Origin: Actinomadura mexicana
GTDB taxonomy: Bacteria; Actinomycetota; Actinomycetes; Streptosporangiales; Streptosporangiaceae
Assembly: GCF_900188105.1 (NCBI RefSeq)
Contig: NZ_FZNP01000006.1
Coordinates: 372,001 to 436,000, forward strand
DNA: 64,000 nucleotides
Direction of reading: 5' to 3'
Made by a program: the position numbers and the translations under genes. Of the stretch, positions 51,373 to 59,422 are shown piece by piece (positions within the stretch are counted from its first letter, which is position 1; every line of letters starts with the position of its first letter). The notes beneath the pieces are model-generated. The model ran no database searches. It worked only from the letters and a program-made list of their open reading frames with translations, and had not been told where the DNA came from.

Positions 51373-52476
51373 TCAGACGATCTTGTGGACCCAGCCGTAG
51401 GGGTCCGGACGGGTGCCGTACTGGATGCCGACCAGCTCCTGGCGCAGCCGCATCGAGATCTCCCCGGGCTCGCCGTCGCCGATCGTCCACTCGCGGTCGC
51501 GGCCCTTGACCCGGCCGACCGGGCTGATGATCGCGGCGGTGCCGCAGCCGAACACCTCGGTGATCTCGCCGGAGGCGCAGCCCGCCTCCCACTCGTCGAT
51601 GCTGATCTTGCCCTCCTCGGTGGGGACGCCGAGGTCGGGCGCCAGCTTGAGCATCGAGTCGCGGGTGACGCCGGCGAGCAGGGTGCCGGTGAGCGCGGGG
51701 GTGAGGAGCCGGGCCCGCGCGCCGGAACCGTAGACGAACATGAGGTTCATCGAGCCGACCTCCTCGACCCAGCGGTGCTCCACCGCGTCGAGCCAGACGA
51801 CCTGGTCGCAGCCCTGCGCGACGGCCTCGGCCTGGCCGGCGAACGACGCGGCGTAGTTGCCGCCGAACTTGGCCTCCCCGGTGCCGCCGGGCGCCGCGCG
51901 GGTGTAGTCCTGCGACAGCCACACCGAGACGGGCTTGATGCCGCGCGGGTAGTAGAGGCCGGACGGGGACGCGATGACCATGAAGAGGAACTCGTTGGCC
52001 GGGCTGTTGACGCCGAGCGCGCGGGTGGTGGCGAACATGAAGGGCCGCAGGTAGAGGCTGTGCCCCTCGGTGTCGGGCACCCAGTCCTTGTCGGTGCGGA
52101 CGAGCAGCTCGACGGCGTCCACGAACAGTTGCTCGGGGATCTCCGGCATCGCCATCCGCCTGGCGGACCGGTTCATCCGCGCCGCGTTCATGTACGGCCG
52201 GAAGGTGACGACCGAGCCGTCCGGCTGCCTGTAGGCCTTGAGACCCTCGAAGAGCTCCTGGGCGTAGTGGAACACCTGCGAGGCCGGGTCCATCGGGATC
52301 GGCCCGTAGGGTTCGAGCTTCGCGTCGTGCCAGCCGCGATCGGCCGAGTACCGGATCGTGACCATGTGGTCGGTGAAGTGCCGGCCGAAACCGGGATCAG
52401 CCATGATCCGCGCGCGGTCCTCGGCGGTCGCGGGCCGCTCGGTGCGCGTGATCTCGAATTCCAGGGTGTCGCTCAT
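51373..52476 (-). CDS. ilvE: Branched-chain amino acid aminotransferase
   Basis: The ATG at 52476 gives 367 residues (fold type IV). The PLP lysine is in GEAKFGGNYAAS, with SVWLSQDYTRAAPGGTGEAK before it. FHYAQELFEGLKAYR and GCGTAAIISPVG, binding substrate and cofactor phosphate, are conserved. It catalyses the last step of leucine, isoleucine and valine synthesis. It follows leuB on the same strand across a terminator, so it probably has its own promoter. Confidence 0.96.
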   Translation of the reverse strand: MSDTLEFEITRTERPATAEDRARIMADPGFGRHFTDHMVTIRYSADRGWHDAKLEPYGPIPMDPASQVFHYAQELFEGLKAYRQPDGSVVTFRPYMNAARMNRSARRMAMPEIPEQLFVDAVELLVRTDKDWVPDTEGHSLYLRPFMFATTRALGVNSPANEFLFMVIASPSGLYYPRGIKPVSVWLSQDYTRAAPGGTGEAKFGGNYAASFAGQAEAVAQGCDQVVWLDAVEHRWVEEVGSMNLMFVYGSGARARLLTPALTGTLLAGVTRDSMLKLAPDLGVPTEEGKISIDEWEAGCASGEITEVFGCGTAAIISPVGRVKGRDREWTIGDGEPGEISMRLRQELVGIQYGTRPDPYGWVHKIV

Positions 52477-52587
52477 CGCGGTCTCGTCCTCTCGCGGATC
52501 GCCCAGGCGGCCCCATCGCCGCAGCGGCTTCCTAGTCCCCATTGTCCTACTTCGTCTAGACCTGCTCCTCCATGCGCGGCGCATACG

Positions 52588-52620
52588 GAAAACCGGGCGC
52601 GCCGCGAGGGCACGCCCGGT
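52588..52620 (-). terminator. Terminator after leuB
   Basis: ACCGGGCG (52592-52599) pairs with CGCCCGGT (52613-52620). On the minus strand the stem is followed by a short T-run (AAAA at 52589-52592 on the plus strand). It starts 22 bp past the leuB stop. Confidence 0.8.
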
Positions 52621-52641
52621 CTGGCCGGAGGCGGCGTGCCC

Positions 52642-53691
52642 CTAGCCGGATACTCGCTTGGCGATCGCGTCGCCGACCTGGGACGTGGACCGGGCGCCCA
52701 GCGCGGCGCGCTCGGCCAGGTCGTCCGAGACGGCCTGCTCGACGCGGCGGGCGGCGTCGCCCTCGCCGACGTGGTCGAGCAGCATGGCGACCGACAGGAT
52801 CGTGGCGGTCGGGTCGGCCTTGCCCTGCCCCGCGATGTCGGGGGCGCTGCCGTGCACCGGCTCGAACATCGACGGCGCGGTGCGGTCGGGGTTGACGTTC
52901 CCGGACGCGGCGAGCCCGATGCCGCCGGCGATCGCGGCGCCGATGTCGGTGATGATGTCGCCGAACAGGTTGTCGGTGACGATCACGTCGTACCGCCGCG
53001 GCTGGCTCACGAAGAACATCGTGGCCGCGTCCACATGGCAGTAGTCGGTCGTGACCTGCGGGTACTCCTCGGCGACCCGCTTCAGGGTCCGCTGGTAGAG
53101 GTCCCCGGCGAAGGTGAGCACGTTGTCCTTGTGGACGAGCGTGAGCTGCTTGCGCGGCCGCGACGCCGCGACCTCGAACGCGTACCGGACGACGCGCTCG
53201 ACGCCGTGGGCGGTGTTGACGCTCTCCTGCGTGGCGACCTCGTGGGGCGTGCCCTTGCGCAGGACGCCCCCGACGCCGGTGTACGGGCCCTCGGTGCCCT
53301 CGCGCACGACGACCATGTCGATGTCGTCCGGGGTCACGCCGGCCAGCGGGGTGCCGACGCCCGGGAACAGCTTCACCGGGCGCAGGTTGACGTAGTGGTC
53401 GAGCTCGAACCGGGTCCGCAGCAGCAGCCCGCGCTCCAGGGTGCCGCTCGGCACGCTCGGGTCGCCGACGGCGCCGAGCAGGATGACCTCCTGCTCGCGC
53501 AGCTCGTCCAGGACCGAGTCGGGCAGCGTCTCCCCCGTCCGGTGCCAACGGGCGGCGCCCAGGTCGTAGGAGGTCTGCTCGAACGTGAGGTCGCCGGACA
53601 CGGCGTCGAGGACCTTCAGTCCCTCGGCGACGACCTCGGGGCCGATCCCGTCACCCGGGATGACGGCCAGACGAATGCTGCGCGAAGCCAT
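52642..53691 (-). CDS. leuB: 3-isopropylmalate dehydrogenase
   Basis: 349 residues. The family marks are VIPGDGIGPEVVAEGLKVLD, the substrate-binding ERGLLLRTRFELDHYVNLRP, TVDYCHVDAATMFF-like text (here DYCHVDAATMFFVSQP) and the NAD site EPVHGSAPDIAGQGKADP. It oxidatively decarboxylates 3-isopropylmalate in leucine synthesis. It is separated from leuCD here, as in Streptomyces. Confidence 0.97.
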   Translation of the reverse strand: MASRSIRLAVIPGDGIGPEVVAEGLKVLDAVSGDLTFEQTSYDLGAARWHRTGETLPDSVLDELREQEVILLGAVGDPSVPSGTLERGLLLRTRFELDHYVNLRPVKLFPGVGTPLAGVTPDDIDMVVVREGTEGPYTGVGGVLRKGTPHEVATQESVNTAHGVERVVRYAFEVAASRPRKQLTLVHKDNVLTFAGDLYQRTLKRVAEEYPQVTTDYCHVDAATMFFVSQPRRYDVIVTDNLFGDIITDIGAAIAGGIGLAASGNVNPDRTAPSMFEPVHGSAPDIAGQGKADPTATILSVAMLLDHVGEGDAARRVEQAVSDDLAERAALGARSTSQVGDAIAKRVSG

Positions 53692-53749
53692 GCGCGCACT
53701 CTACTCCAAACGTCTCAGTGCTTGGGCTTCCGTCTCACATCGCGGGCAT

Positions 53750-54454
53750 TCAACGCACGAGCCCGCAGTCGCCGCACATACCGCCACCAGGGACGCGGTA
53801 GTACAGGCAGCAGTTGTTCCGGACGAACCCGCGCGGCCCGAAAGAGCCGGCCCCGGTCAGCGGTTCGCGTGCGAGCAACGCCCGCACGATCGCGGCCCGC
53901 CCGGGATCGGCGGGCCCGACGTTCAGGCTCCCGGCGAGAGCCGAGGCGGCGTTGCCCCAGACCAGCCCGTCCGCGAGCTTGACGAAGCCCAGCATCGCCT
54001 CCCGCAGCGGCCGCAGCAGCCCGTCCACGACCATGGGATGGATGATCTCGACGGCCTCGGCCGCGCTCCCCACCCGCCACCCGCGGACCTCGGCGAGCCC
54101 CAGCATGATCGGATCACCCGGAGCCCCCCGCCAGCGCACCCCCGAAAGATCGGGGACGACCCCGAGCGCCGCCGCCGCGACGACCGGCGACCACACCCGC
54201 GCCGCAAGCCCCTGGAAGAGCAGCGAGGCCGCCACCCGGGTCTCATCCGTCCCGAGCCGGCCGGCATGGTCGCGGGCGATCTCCCGCAGCCGCCCGGCAT
54301 CCCCAGGAAACGCCCCCCACGCAGAATCGCCGGAGACACCCTCCGTGACGAGCTCGAAGTAGGGCCCAGCCCCCGCGACGCGCCGCAGCACGCCTGAAAC
54401 CTCGAAGCCACTGACCTCGCCCGTCACTCCACCCATGCTATTTGCCGTGCTCAT
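53750..54454 (-). CDS. FhuF-like iron-sulphur protein, ferric siderophore reductase type
   Basis: 234 residues. The end reads FVRNNCCLYYRVPGGGMCGD, then CGLVR, giving the CC-x10-C-x2-C arrangement that binds the 2Fe-2S cluster in FhuF reductases. The N-terminal ~190 residues are helical with no signal peptide, consistent with a cytoplasmic reductase that releases iron from siderophores. No siderophore genes are close by. It is followed by leuB 58 bp later in the same direction. Confidence 0.87.
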   Translation of the reverse strand: MSTANSMGGVTGEVSGFEVSGVLRRVAGAGPYFELVTEGVSGDSAWGAFPGDAGRLREIARDHAGRLGTDETRVAASLLFQGLAARVWSPVVAAAALGVVPDLSGVRWRGAPGDPIMLGLAEVRGWRVGSAAEAVEIIHPMVVDGLLRPLREAMLGFVKLADGLVWGNAASALAGSLNVGPADPGRAAIVRALLAREPLTGAGSFGPRGFVRNNCCLYYRVPGGGMCGDCGLVR

Positions 54455-54562
54455 GGCAGTGCCCTGGGCACAGCAGTGAGCCGCAGGGCGAGCCGGAGCG
54501 AGGCCGGCGATCGCCCCGCTTCTTCGGCGGTGGAGGAACGCCGGACCCGAAGGAGGTGAAGA

Positions 54563-54655
54563 TCAATCGGCTCGTCTGTCCAGGGCCGTCTGCAGGGCCC
54601 GGGCGGCTTCTTCCTGGGCGTCTTCGGCGGGGGCGTTGTTCTGGATGTCGTTCAT
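54563..54655 (-). CDS. Putative 30-residue peptide upstream of the FhuF-like gene
   Basis: An ATG at 54655 with GGAG 6 nt upstream opens a 30-codon frame ending with TGA at 54563. The peptide MNDIQNNAPAEDAQEEAARA then LQTALDRRAD is acidic, helix-prone and free of cysteine. It is followed 108 bp later by the FhuF-like gene on the same strand. It could be a small protein or a RiPP-type leader, but no modifying enzyme is nearby. Confidence 0.35.
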   Translation of the reverse strand: MNDIQNNAPAEDAQEEAARALQTALDRRAD

Positions 54656-54903
54656 GATGGTTGCTCCGATCGCTCAGCTGATGACCAGAGGGGCCGTCGC
54701 CGGAGGGCCGTGGTTCGCACGGTCCGGCGGGGGCATCGGACTCATGGCCGGGCAGAGCCTCCGCAGCGGGTGCCGGCCTGCCGATGATCAGGCCCCGCTG
54801 CGGCAGCGAAGGATTACCACGAAGCGCCGCATGACTACTGCGAGGCTACCCCCGGTCCGGCGGGTTGTCCCGATCCGTGGCTCAAAATCTCGGCATATGA
54901 GAT

Positions 54904-54936
54904 GGCGGGCGTCCGGCCCATGGCCGGACGCCCGCC
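54904..54936 (-). terminator. Terminator after serA
   Basis: GGCGGGCGTCCGGCC (54904-54918) and GGCCGGACGCCCGCC (54922-54936) form a perfect 15-bp stem with a 3-nt loop, 28 bp beyond the serA stop on the minus strand. It lacks a T-run. Confidence 0.85.
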
Positions 54937-54964
54937 CGAAGCTCAGCCGTGCTGACGGCGCCGG

Positions 54965-56554
54965 TCAGCCTTCCAGGTCGACGCGGCGGCCCATGTCGGC
55001 GCCCACCTCGCGGGTGATGGCGTCGACGAGCTGGGGCGCGATGGCGGAGTCGACGGTGAGCGCGATGAGCGCCTTGCCACCCTTGGCGTCACGGCCGACC
55101 TGCATGCCGGCGATGTTGACCTGCTCGTCGCCGAGCAGCTTGCCGACCGCGCCGACGATGCCGGGGCGGTCGACGTAGGAGAAGAACGCCATGTGCTCGG
55201 TCGGGACGAGCTCCATGTTGTAGCCGTTGATCTCGATGATCCGCTCGGCGTGCTTGGGTCCGGTGAGGGTGCCCGACACCGACACGACGGAGCCGTCGGA
55301 CATCGTGCCGCGCACCTGCACGACGTTGCGCCAGTCGGGGCTGTCCTCGCTGGTGGTGAGGGTGACCTCGACGCCGCGGTCGCGGGCCAGCAGCGGCGCG
55401 TTGACGAAGGTCACGGCCTCCTCGATGACGTCCACGAAGACGCCCTTGAGCGCGGCCAGCTCCAGCACCTTGACGTCGTGCTCGGCGATCTCGCCGCGGA
55501 CCACCACGTCCAGCCGGACGGGGACGCCGCCGGCGAGGGAGGTGAAGATGCGGCCGAGCTTCTCGGCGAGCGGCAGGCCGGGCTTGACGTCCTCGGCGAC
55601 GGCGCCGCCCTGCACGTTCACCGCGTCCGGGACGAACTCGCCGGACAGCGCGAGCTTCACCGAGCGGGCGACCTGGGTGCCCGCCTTCTCCTGCGCCTCG
55701 TGGGTGCTGGCGCCGAGGTGCGGGGTGACGACGACGCTGTCGTGGTGGAACAGCGGGCTCTCGGTGCACGGCTCGGTGCTGAACACGTCGATGCCGGCGC
55801 CGGCGACGCGGCCGTCCTTGAGCGCGAGGTCGAGGGCCGCCTCGTCGACGATGCCGCCGCGGGCGGCGTTGACGATGCGCACGGACGGCTTGACCTGCTG
55901 CAGCTCGCGGTCGCCGATGAGGCCGAGGGTCTCGGGGGTCTTCGGCAGGTGGACGGTGATGAAGTCGCTCTCGCGGAGCAGTTCGTCGAGGGTGACGAGC
56001 TGCACGCCGAGCTGCGCGGCGCGGGCGGCCTGGACGTAGGGGTCGAACGCGACCACGTTCATGTCGAAGGCGGCGAGGCGCTGGGCGACGAGGACGCCGA
56101 TGCGGCCGAGGCCGAGCACGCCGACGGTCTTGCCCTGGAGCTCGACGCCGGTGTACTTGGAGCGCTTCCACTCGCCTTGCTTGAGCGCGGAGTGGCCCTG
56201 CGGCACGTTCCGGGCGGTGGCCAGGAGCAGCGCGATCGCGTGCTCGGCGGCGGTGACGATGTTGGAGGTGGGCGCGTTGACGACCATGACGCCGGCCTTG
56301 GTGGCGGCCTCCACGTCGACGTTGTCGAGGCCGACGCCGGCCCGGGCGACGACCCGGAGCTTCTTGGCGTGCTGGAACACCTCGGCGGTGACCTTGGTGG
56401 CGCTGCGGACGATCAGGGCGTCCACGTCGGCGACGGCGGGCAGCAGCTGGTCCTTGTCGCTGCCGTCGACCTGGCGGACGTCGTAGTCGGCCTCCAGGAC
56501 GGCGATGCCGGCCGGGGAGAGTTCTTCTGCGACGAGGACGACGAGCTTGCTCAA
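54965..56554 (-). CDS. serA: D-3-phosphoglycerate dehydrogenase, TTG start
   Basis: 529 residues, the long actinobacterial form. The nucleotide motif GVLGLGRIGVLVAQRL (~145), the catalytic R-E-H set (NAARGGIVDEAAL, HLGASTHEAQEKAG), an intervening allosteric domain (~315-450) and a C-terminal ACT domain (HMAFFSYVDRPGIVGAVGKL) are all visible. It makes 3-phosphohydroxypyruvate for serine synthesis. The only plausible start is TTG at 56554, which overlaps the stop of a short upstream ORF (TTGA). Confidence 0.95.
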   Translation of the reverse strand: MSKLVVLVAEELSPAGIAVLEADYDVRQVDGSDKDQLLPAVADVDALIVRSATKVTAEVFQHAKKLRVVARAGVGLDNVDVEAATKAGVMVVNAPTSNIVTAAEHAIALLLATARNVPQGHSALKQGEWKRSKYTGVELQGKTVGVLGLGRIGVLVAQRLAAFDMNVVAFDPYVQAARAAQLGVQLVTLDELLRESDFITVHLPKTPETLGLIGDRELQQVKPSVRIVNAARGGIVDEAALDLALKDGRVAGAGIDVFSTEPCTESPLFHHDSVVVTPHLGASTHEAQEKAGTQVARSVKLALSGEFVPDAVNVQGGAVAEDVKPGLPLAEKLGRIFTSLAGGVPVRLDVVVRGEIAEHDVKVLELAALKGVFVDVIEEAVTFVNAPLLARDRGVEVTLTTSEDSPDWRNVVQVRGTMSDGSVVSVSGTLTGPKHAERIIEINGYNMELVPTEHMAFFSYVDRPGIVGAVGKLLGDEQVNIAGMQVGRDAKGGKALIALTVDSAIAPQLVDAITREVGADMGRRVDLEG

Positions 56555-56616
56555 GTGAAAACAGTCCTTCGAAAAAGTAGATGTCCGTGTGCTGTGCAGG
56601 TGAAGTCGCGAGTCAC
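56551..56616 (-). CDS. Short ORF overlapping the serA start (possible leader)
   Basis: A GTG at 56616 opens 21 codons (MTRDFTCTAHGHLLFRRTVF then T) ending with TGA that overlaps the serA TTG by 4 bp. The overlap suggests translational coupling, which could explain the weak TTG start. There is no run of serine codons, so it is not an obvious attenuator. It is unsupported by homology. Confidence 0.3.
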   Translation of the reverse strand: MTRDFTCTAHGHLLFRRTVFT

Positions 56617-56726
56617 CTCGTCGTGCCCTCGCCCCCTCCGGTGAGTGTATAACCCGCCGGAGGCGGCGGTTCGCGGCAGGGAAAGACCCGCCAGTAACTC
56701 CGGTTCGTCCCGCAGCGCCGGTTTCG

Positions 56727-57419
56727 TCAGGCGGCGTTCGGCTCCGGCACCGAGGCCAGCACCGAGGCGACCCGCTCGGCGTCGCCGATGTGCACGTGCG
56801 GGACGTCCACGAACACCCGCAGCGGTCCGGGCGGCAGCCCCAGCTCGTCGGCGACCCGGACCTGCACCTCGCGGAGCGGGATGTAGGCCAGGTAGGCGCG
56901 GTGGACGTTCTGCGACCGGAACATCGCCGTCATGATCAGCCGGTAGCCGCGGATGCGGAACGACAGCGCGGTCAGCGCCGGCAGCCCGTCGGCCGGCTCG
57001 CCGGGGATCGTCAGCGAGATCCACGCGCTGGTGGTCCACGGCCTCGCGCGCAGCAGGTCCACCACCCACCGGACCTGGTCGTGGCCCTGCAGGTCGTGCA
57101 GCCGCGGCCAGAACCGCCCGCGGACGACCCCGCGGGTGCGCTCCTGCGCCCTGCGGACGAGCCGCGCCCGGTCGCCGTACTCGCGCAGGATCGGGTCCTC
57201 CCAGCTCAGGGAGCAGATCTCGAACAGCAGCGGGGGCCCCTCGATGATGGGCCCGCCGTCCTCCAGCCCCGCCTCCCCGGCCGCCCACACGTGCCGCAGG
57301 ACGCCGATCCACGCCCGCCCGCACGTCTCGAAGCGCCTAACGTCCTTGTCCGCCCGCCCCGGCGTGTCCGCCCGCCCCGGCGTGTCCGCCCGCCCCGGCA
57401 TGTCCTCCCGCCCCGGCAT
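56727..57419 (-). CDS. Thymidylate-synthase-like protein lacking the catalytic cysteine
   Basis: 230 residues from the ATG at 57419. The C-terminal ~100 residues follow the TS fold: ALTALSFRIRGYRLIMTAMF, RSQNVHRAYLAYIPLREVQV, VADELGLPPGPLRVF and VPHVHIGD. The position of the nucleophile (PC in TS, before the SLQFRIR-like strand) is PALTALSF, with Ala148 in its place. The N-terminal GGPIIEGPPLLFEIC and DPILREYGDRAR are also TS-like. The first ~24 residues are repeats (PGRADT). It cannot make dTMP by the known mechanism; it may bind nucleotides or have another role. Confidence 0.72.
   Translation of the reverse strand: MPGREDMPGRADTPGRADTPGRADKDVRRFETCGRAWIGVLRHVWAAGEAGLEDGGPIIEGPPLLFEICSLSWEDPILREYGDRARLVRRAQERTRGVVRGRFWPRLHDLQGHDQVRWVVDLLRARPWTTSAWISLTIPGEPADGLPALTALSFRIRGYRLIMTAMFRSQNVHRAYLAYIPLREVQVRVADELGLPPGPLRVFVDVPHVHIGDAERVASVLASVPEPNAA
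57348..57419. repeat. Four tandem 18-bp repeats at the start of the TS-like gene
   Basis: GTCCGCCCGCCCCGGCGT and close copies at 57348-57365, 57366-57383, 57384-57401 and 57402-57419 encode PGRADT/PGRADM/PGRED units. Copies 3 and 4 each contain an in-frame ATG, so changes in copy number could move the start. A 7-bp hairpin, TCACGGC-TCCTC-GCCGTGA (57421-57439), lies just upstream. Confidence 0.88.
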
Positions 57420-57825
57420 GTCACGGCTCCTCGCCGTGATCGGTTCCCCGGTCCGCCGCGCGGATCATCGGAGATCCACCAGCTCGTCGCATTGCCCGCC
57501 GGGCGAGGAATTCCGGGCCACCGCCCACCCGTGCCCTCGCCTCGCCGCCGTTCAGCCTCACACCGCTCATGCCACGCCCCAAGGCCCGCTCCGGCCGAGG
57601 TCGCGGGGTGTTCGCGCGGGTTCTCCCGCGCCGACCGCGGTCGTAACGGCTTTCTTCAAGTATCTGGCAAAGTACCCAGAAAGGATAGGGATGATTGGCC
57701 GGGCGGCGCCTTCACTGGAATTCTTACCCGTGCGACGATGATCGGTCATCGGACAATCCGTCCAAAAGCCGCGTTTCGCCTTATCAGCGGTTCCCTTACC
57801 GGATCCGCCCTCCCGAGGACCCGCC
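57420..57825. other. About 400 bp between the TS-like gene and the DUF2079 gene, no gene seen
   Basis: Apart from the hairpin at 57421-57439 I see only short frames on both strands. The segment around 57650-57700 is less GC-rich and may hold the promoter of the TS-like gene. Confidence 0.5.
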
Positions 57826-59367
57826 TCACCAGGGGTCGGGGACGTCCCGGTGCAGCACGACGTAACCGTCCCTCCGGAAGACCTCCCGGTACCCCTCCGC
57901 CTTCAGCCCCTCGACCCTCCGCCGCTGCTCGGCGGGCGAACCGAAGGGGAACTCCAACCGCTCCACCTGGGCGATCACCCAGGGCGCGCCGTGCGAGCGG
58001 TCGTCCCACAGCAGCACGCGGGCGCGGGACGTCAGCGCCGGGCCGAGGCCGTTGGCGGCCTCGACGAGCGCGCCGTCCGGGATGCGCGCGACGGCCGCGG
58101 ACGCCGCCCGGGCCCGCTCGTTCGGCCGCCACAGCGCGGGATCGGCCAGGTGGCGGTAGGCGAAGAACGGCACGCACGCGACCGTGACCGCGAGGATTCC
58201 CGCCATCGGCGCGGCGGACGGCAGCCGTCCCAGACCGCCTCGTGCGAACCGGGCCCGGCCGCGCAGCCGCGTCGCGCCGTCCGCCGCCGCCAGGACGAGC
58301 ACGGCGACGATGAAGGCGTTGTAGTGGTAATGCGGTTCCCACCAGTTGCCGAACCGGCTGGCGAGCATCCGCTCGGCGAGCAGCGGGACGGCGGTGAGGG
58401 TCAGCGGGGACGCCAGCGGAAGAAGGAGCAGCGGGAGCAGCACCAGGGCCATGGTGAGCAGCTTCTGCGGCGGAGTTCCGAGGACGCTGGCGACGTCCCA
58501 CGGGTGGGTGACGGCGTGCACCGCCGCGTGGGGAAGGTCGGGGCCGAGCGCCCCGTACGCCCAGTAGTAGTCGTTGTCCCCGCCGAACGCCGCGATGGCC
58601 ACGCGGGAGCAGGCCCAGGTCGCGGCCAGCCCCACCGCGACGTAGGCCAGGCCCGTCCGCCGGTCGCCCGGCGGCAGGACGCCGCGCAGGCCCCGCCGCC
58701 CGCCTCCGGCGGGACGGGTGAGCAGGTAGAGGCCGAAGCCCGCGAGCAGCAGCCCCATGTCCTCCTTGACCAGCAGCAGGGCGAACGCGGCGGCGGCCGC
58801 CTGGAGCCGCCGCCCCGCGTCGTGCCGCTCGACCAGCAGCGCCGACAGCAGCGGCACGAAGGCGACCTCGTGGAAGTCGAAGGCGAGCGCCTCGGCGATC
58901 GGCCAGGACAGCGCGTAGGCGCCCGCGGCGCAGTAGGCGGCGCGGGCGCCGAGCCTGCGCTCGGTGTACCGCCAGATCGGCGGGATCGCGAGCGCGAGCA
59001 GGACGGCCTGCGCGACCAGCAGGGTCGCCGGGCCGTCGTGGACGCGGTAGAGCGGAGCGAGCAGCGCGAGGATCGGCGAGAAGTGGTCGCCGAGGATCGA
59101 GAAGTCCGGGCCGAAGTCGTTGTGGACGCCCTTGACGATGGCGACGGGCGCGCCGAACCGGCTGTAGGACCGGATCGCCTGGTCGAAGATCACCAGGTCG
59201 TAGCTGCCCGTCCGGAAGGCGCGCAGCCGCATCAGCGAGTACGCCCCGTAGAGCAGCGCGCTCGCCGCGACCAGCGCCGTCAGGGCGGCGCGCCGGCGCC
59301 GGGCGGCGCCCCCGCGGCCTGCGGCGGAGCCGCCGGCCGGTCCCTGCACCGCAGTCGCCTCGACCAC
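57826..59367 (-). CDS. DUF2079 polytopic membrane protein
   Basis: 513 residues from a GTG start with about ten membrane helices. Family marks: RTGSYDLVIFDQAIRSYSRF, HNDFGPDFSILGDHFSPIL, AFDFHEVAFVPLLSALLVER and NWWEPHYHYNAFIVAVLVLA. DUF2079 proteins resemble membrane glycosyltransferases (GT-C-like) but their reaction is unknown. The C-terminal ~90 residues are soluble. It is transcribed alone. Confidence 0.9.
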   Translation of the reverse strand: MVEATAVQGPAGGSAAGRGGAARRRRAALTALVAASALLYGAYSLMRLRAFRTGSYDLVIFDQAIRSYSRFGAPVAIVKGVHNDFGPDFSILGDHFSPILALLAPLYRVHDGPATLLVAQAVLLALAIPPIWRYTERRLGARAAYCAAGAYALSWPIAEALAFDFHEVAFVPLLSALLVERHDAGRRLQAAAAAFALLLVKEDMGLLLAGFGLYLLTRPAGGGRRGLRGVLPPGDRRTGLAYVAVGLAATWACSRVAIAAFGGDNDYYWAYGALGPDLPHAAVHAVTHPWDVASVLGTPPQKLLTMALVLLPLLLLPLASPLTLTAVPLLAERMLASRFGNWWEPHYHYNAFIVAVLVLAAADGATRLRGRARFARGGLGRLPSAAPMAGILAVTVACVPFFAYRHLADPALWRPNERARAASAAVARIPDGALVEAANGLGPALTSRARVLLWDDRSHGAPWVIAQVERLEFPFGSPAEQRRRVEGLKAEGYREVFRRDGYVVLHRDVPDPW

Positions 59368-59422
59368 GCGCCGGACGCTATCACCAGCGGCGGCGCGTGG
59401 CCGAGCGGCTCGGCGGGCTCCG

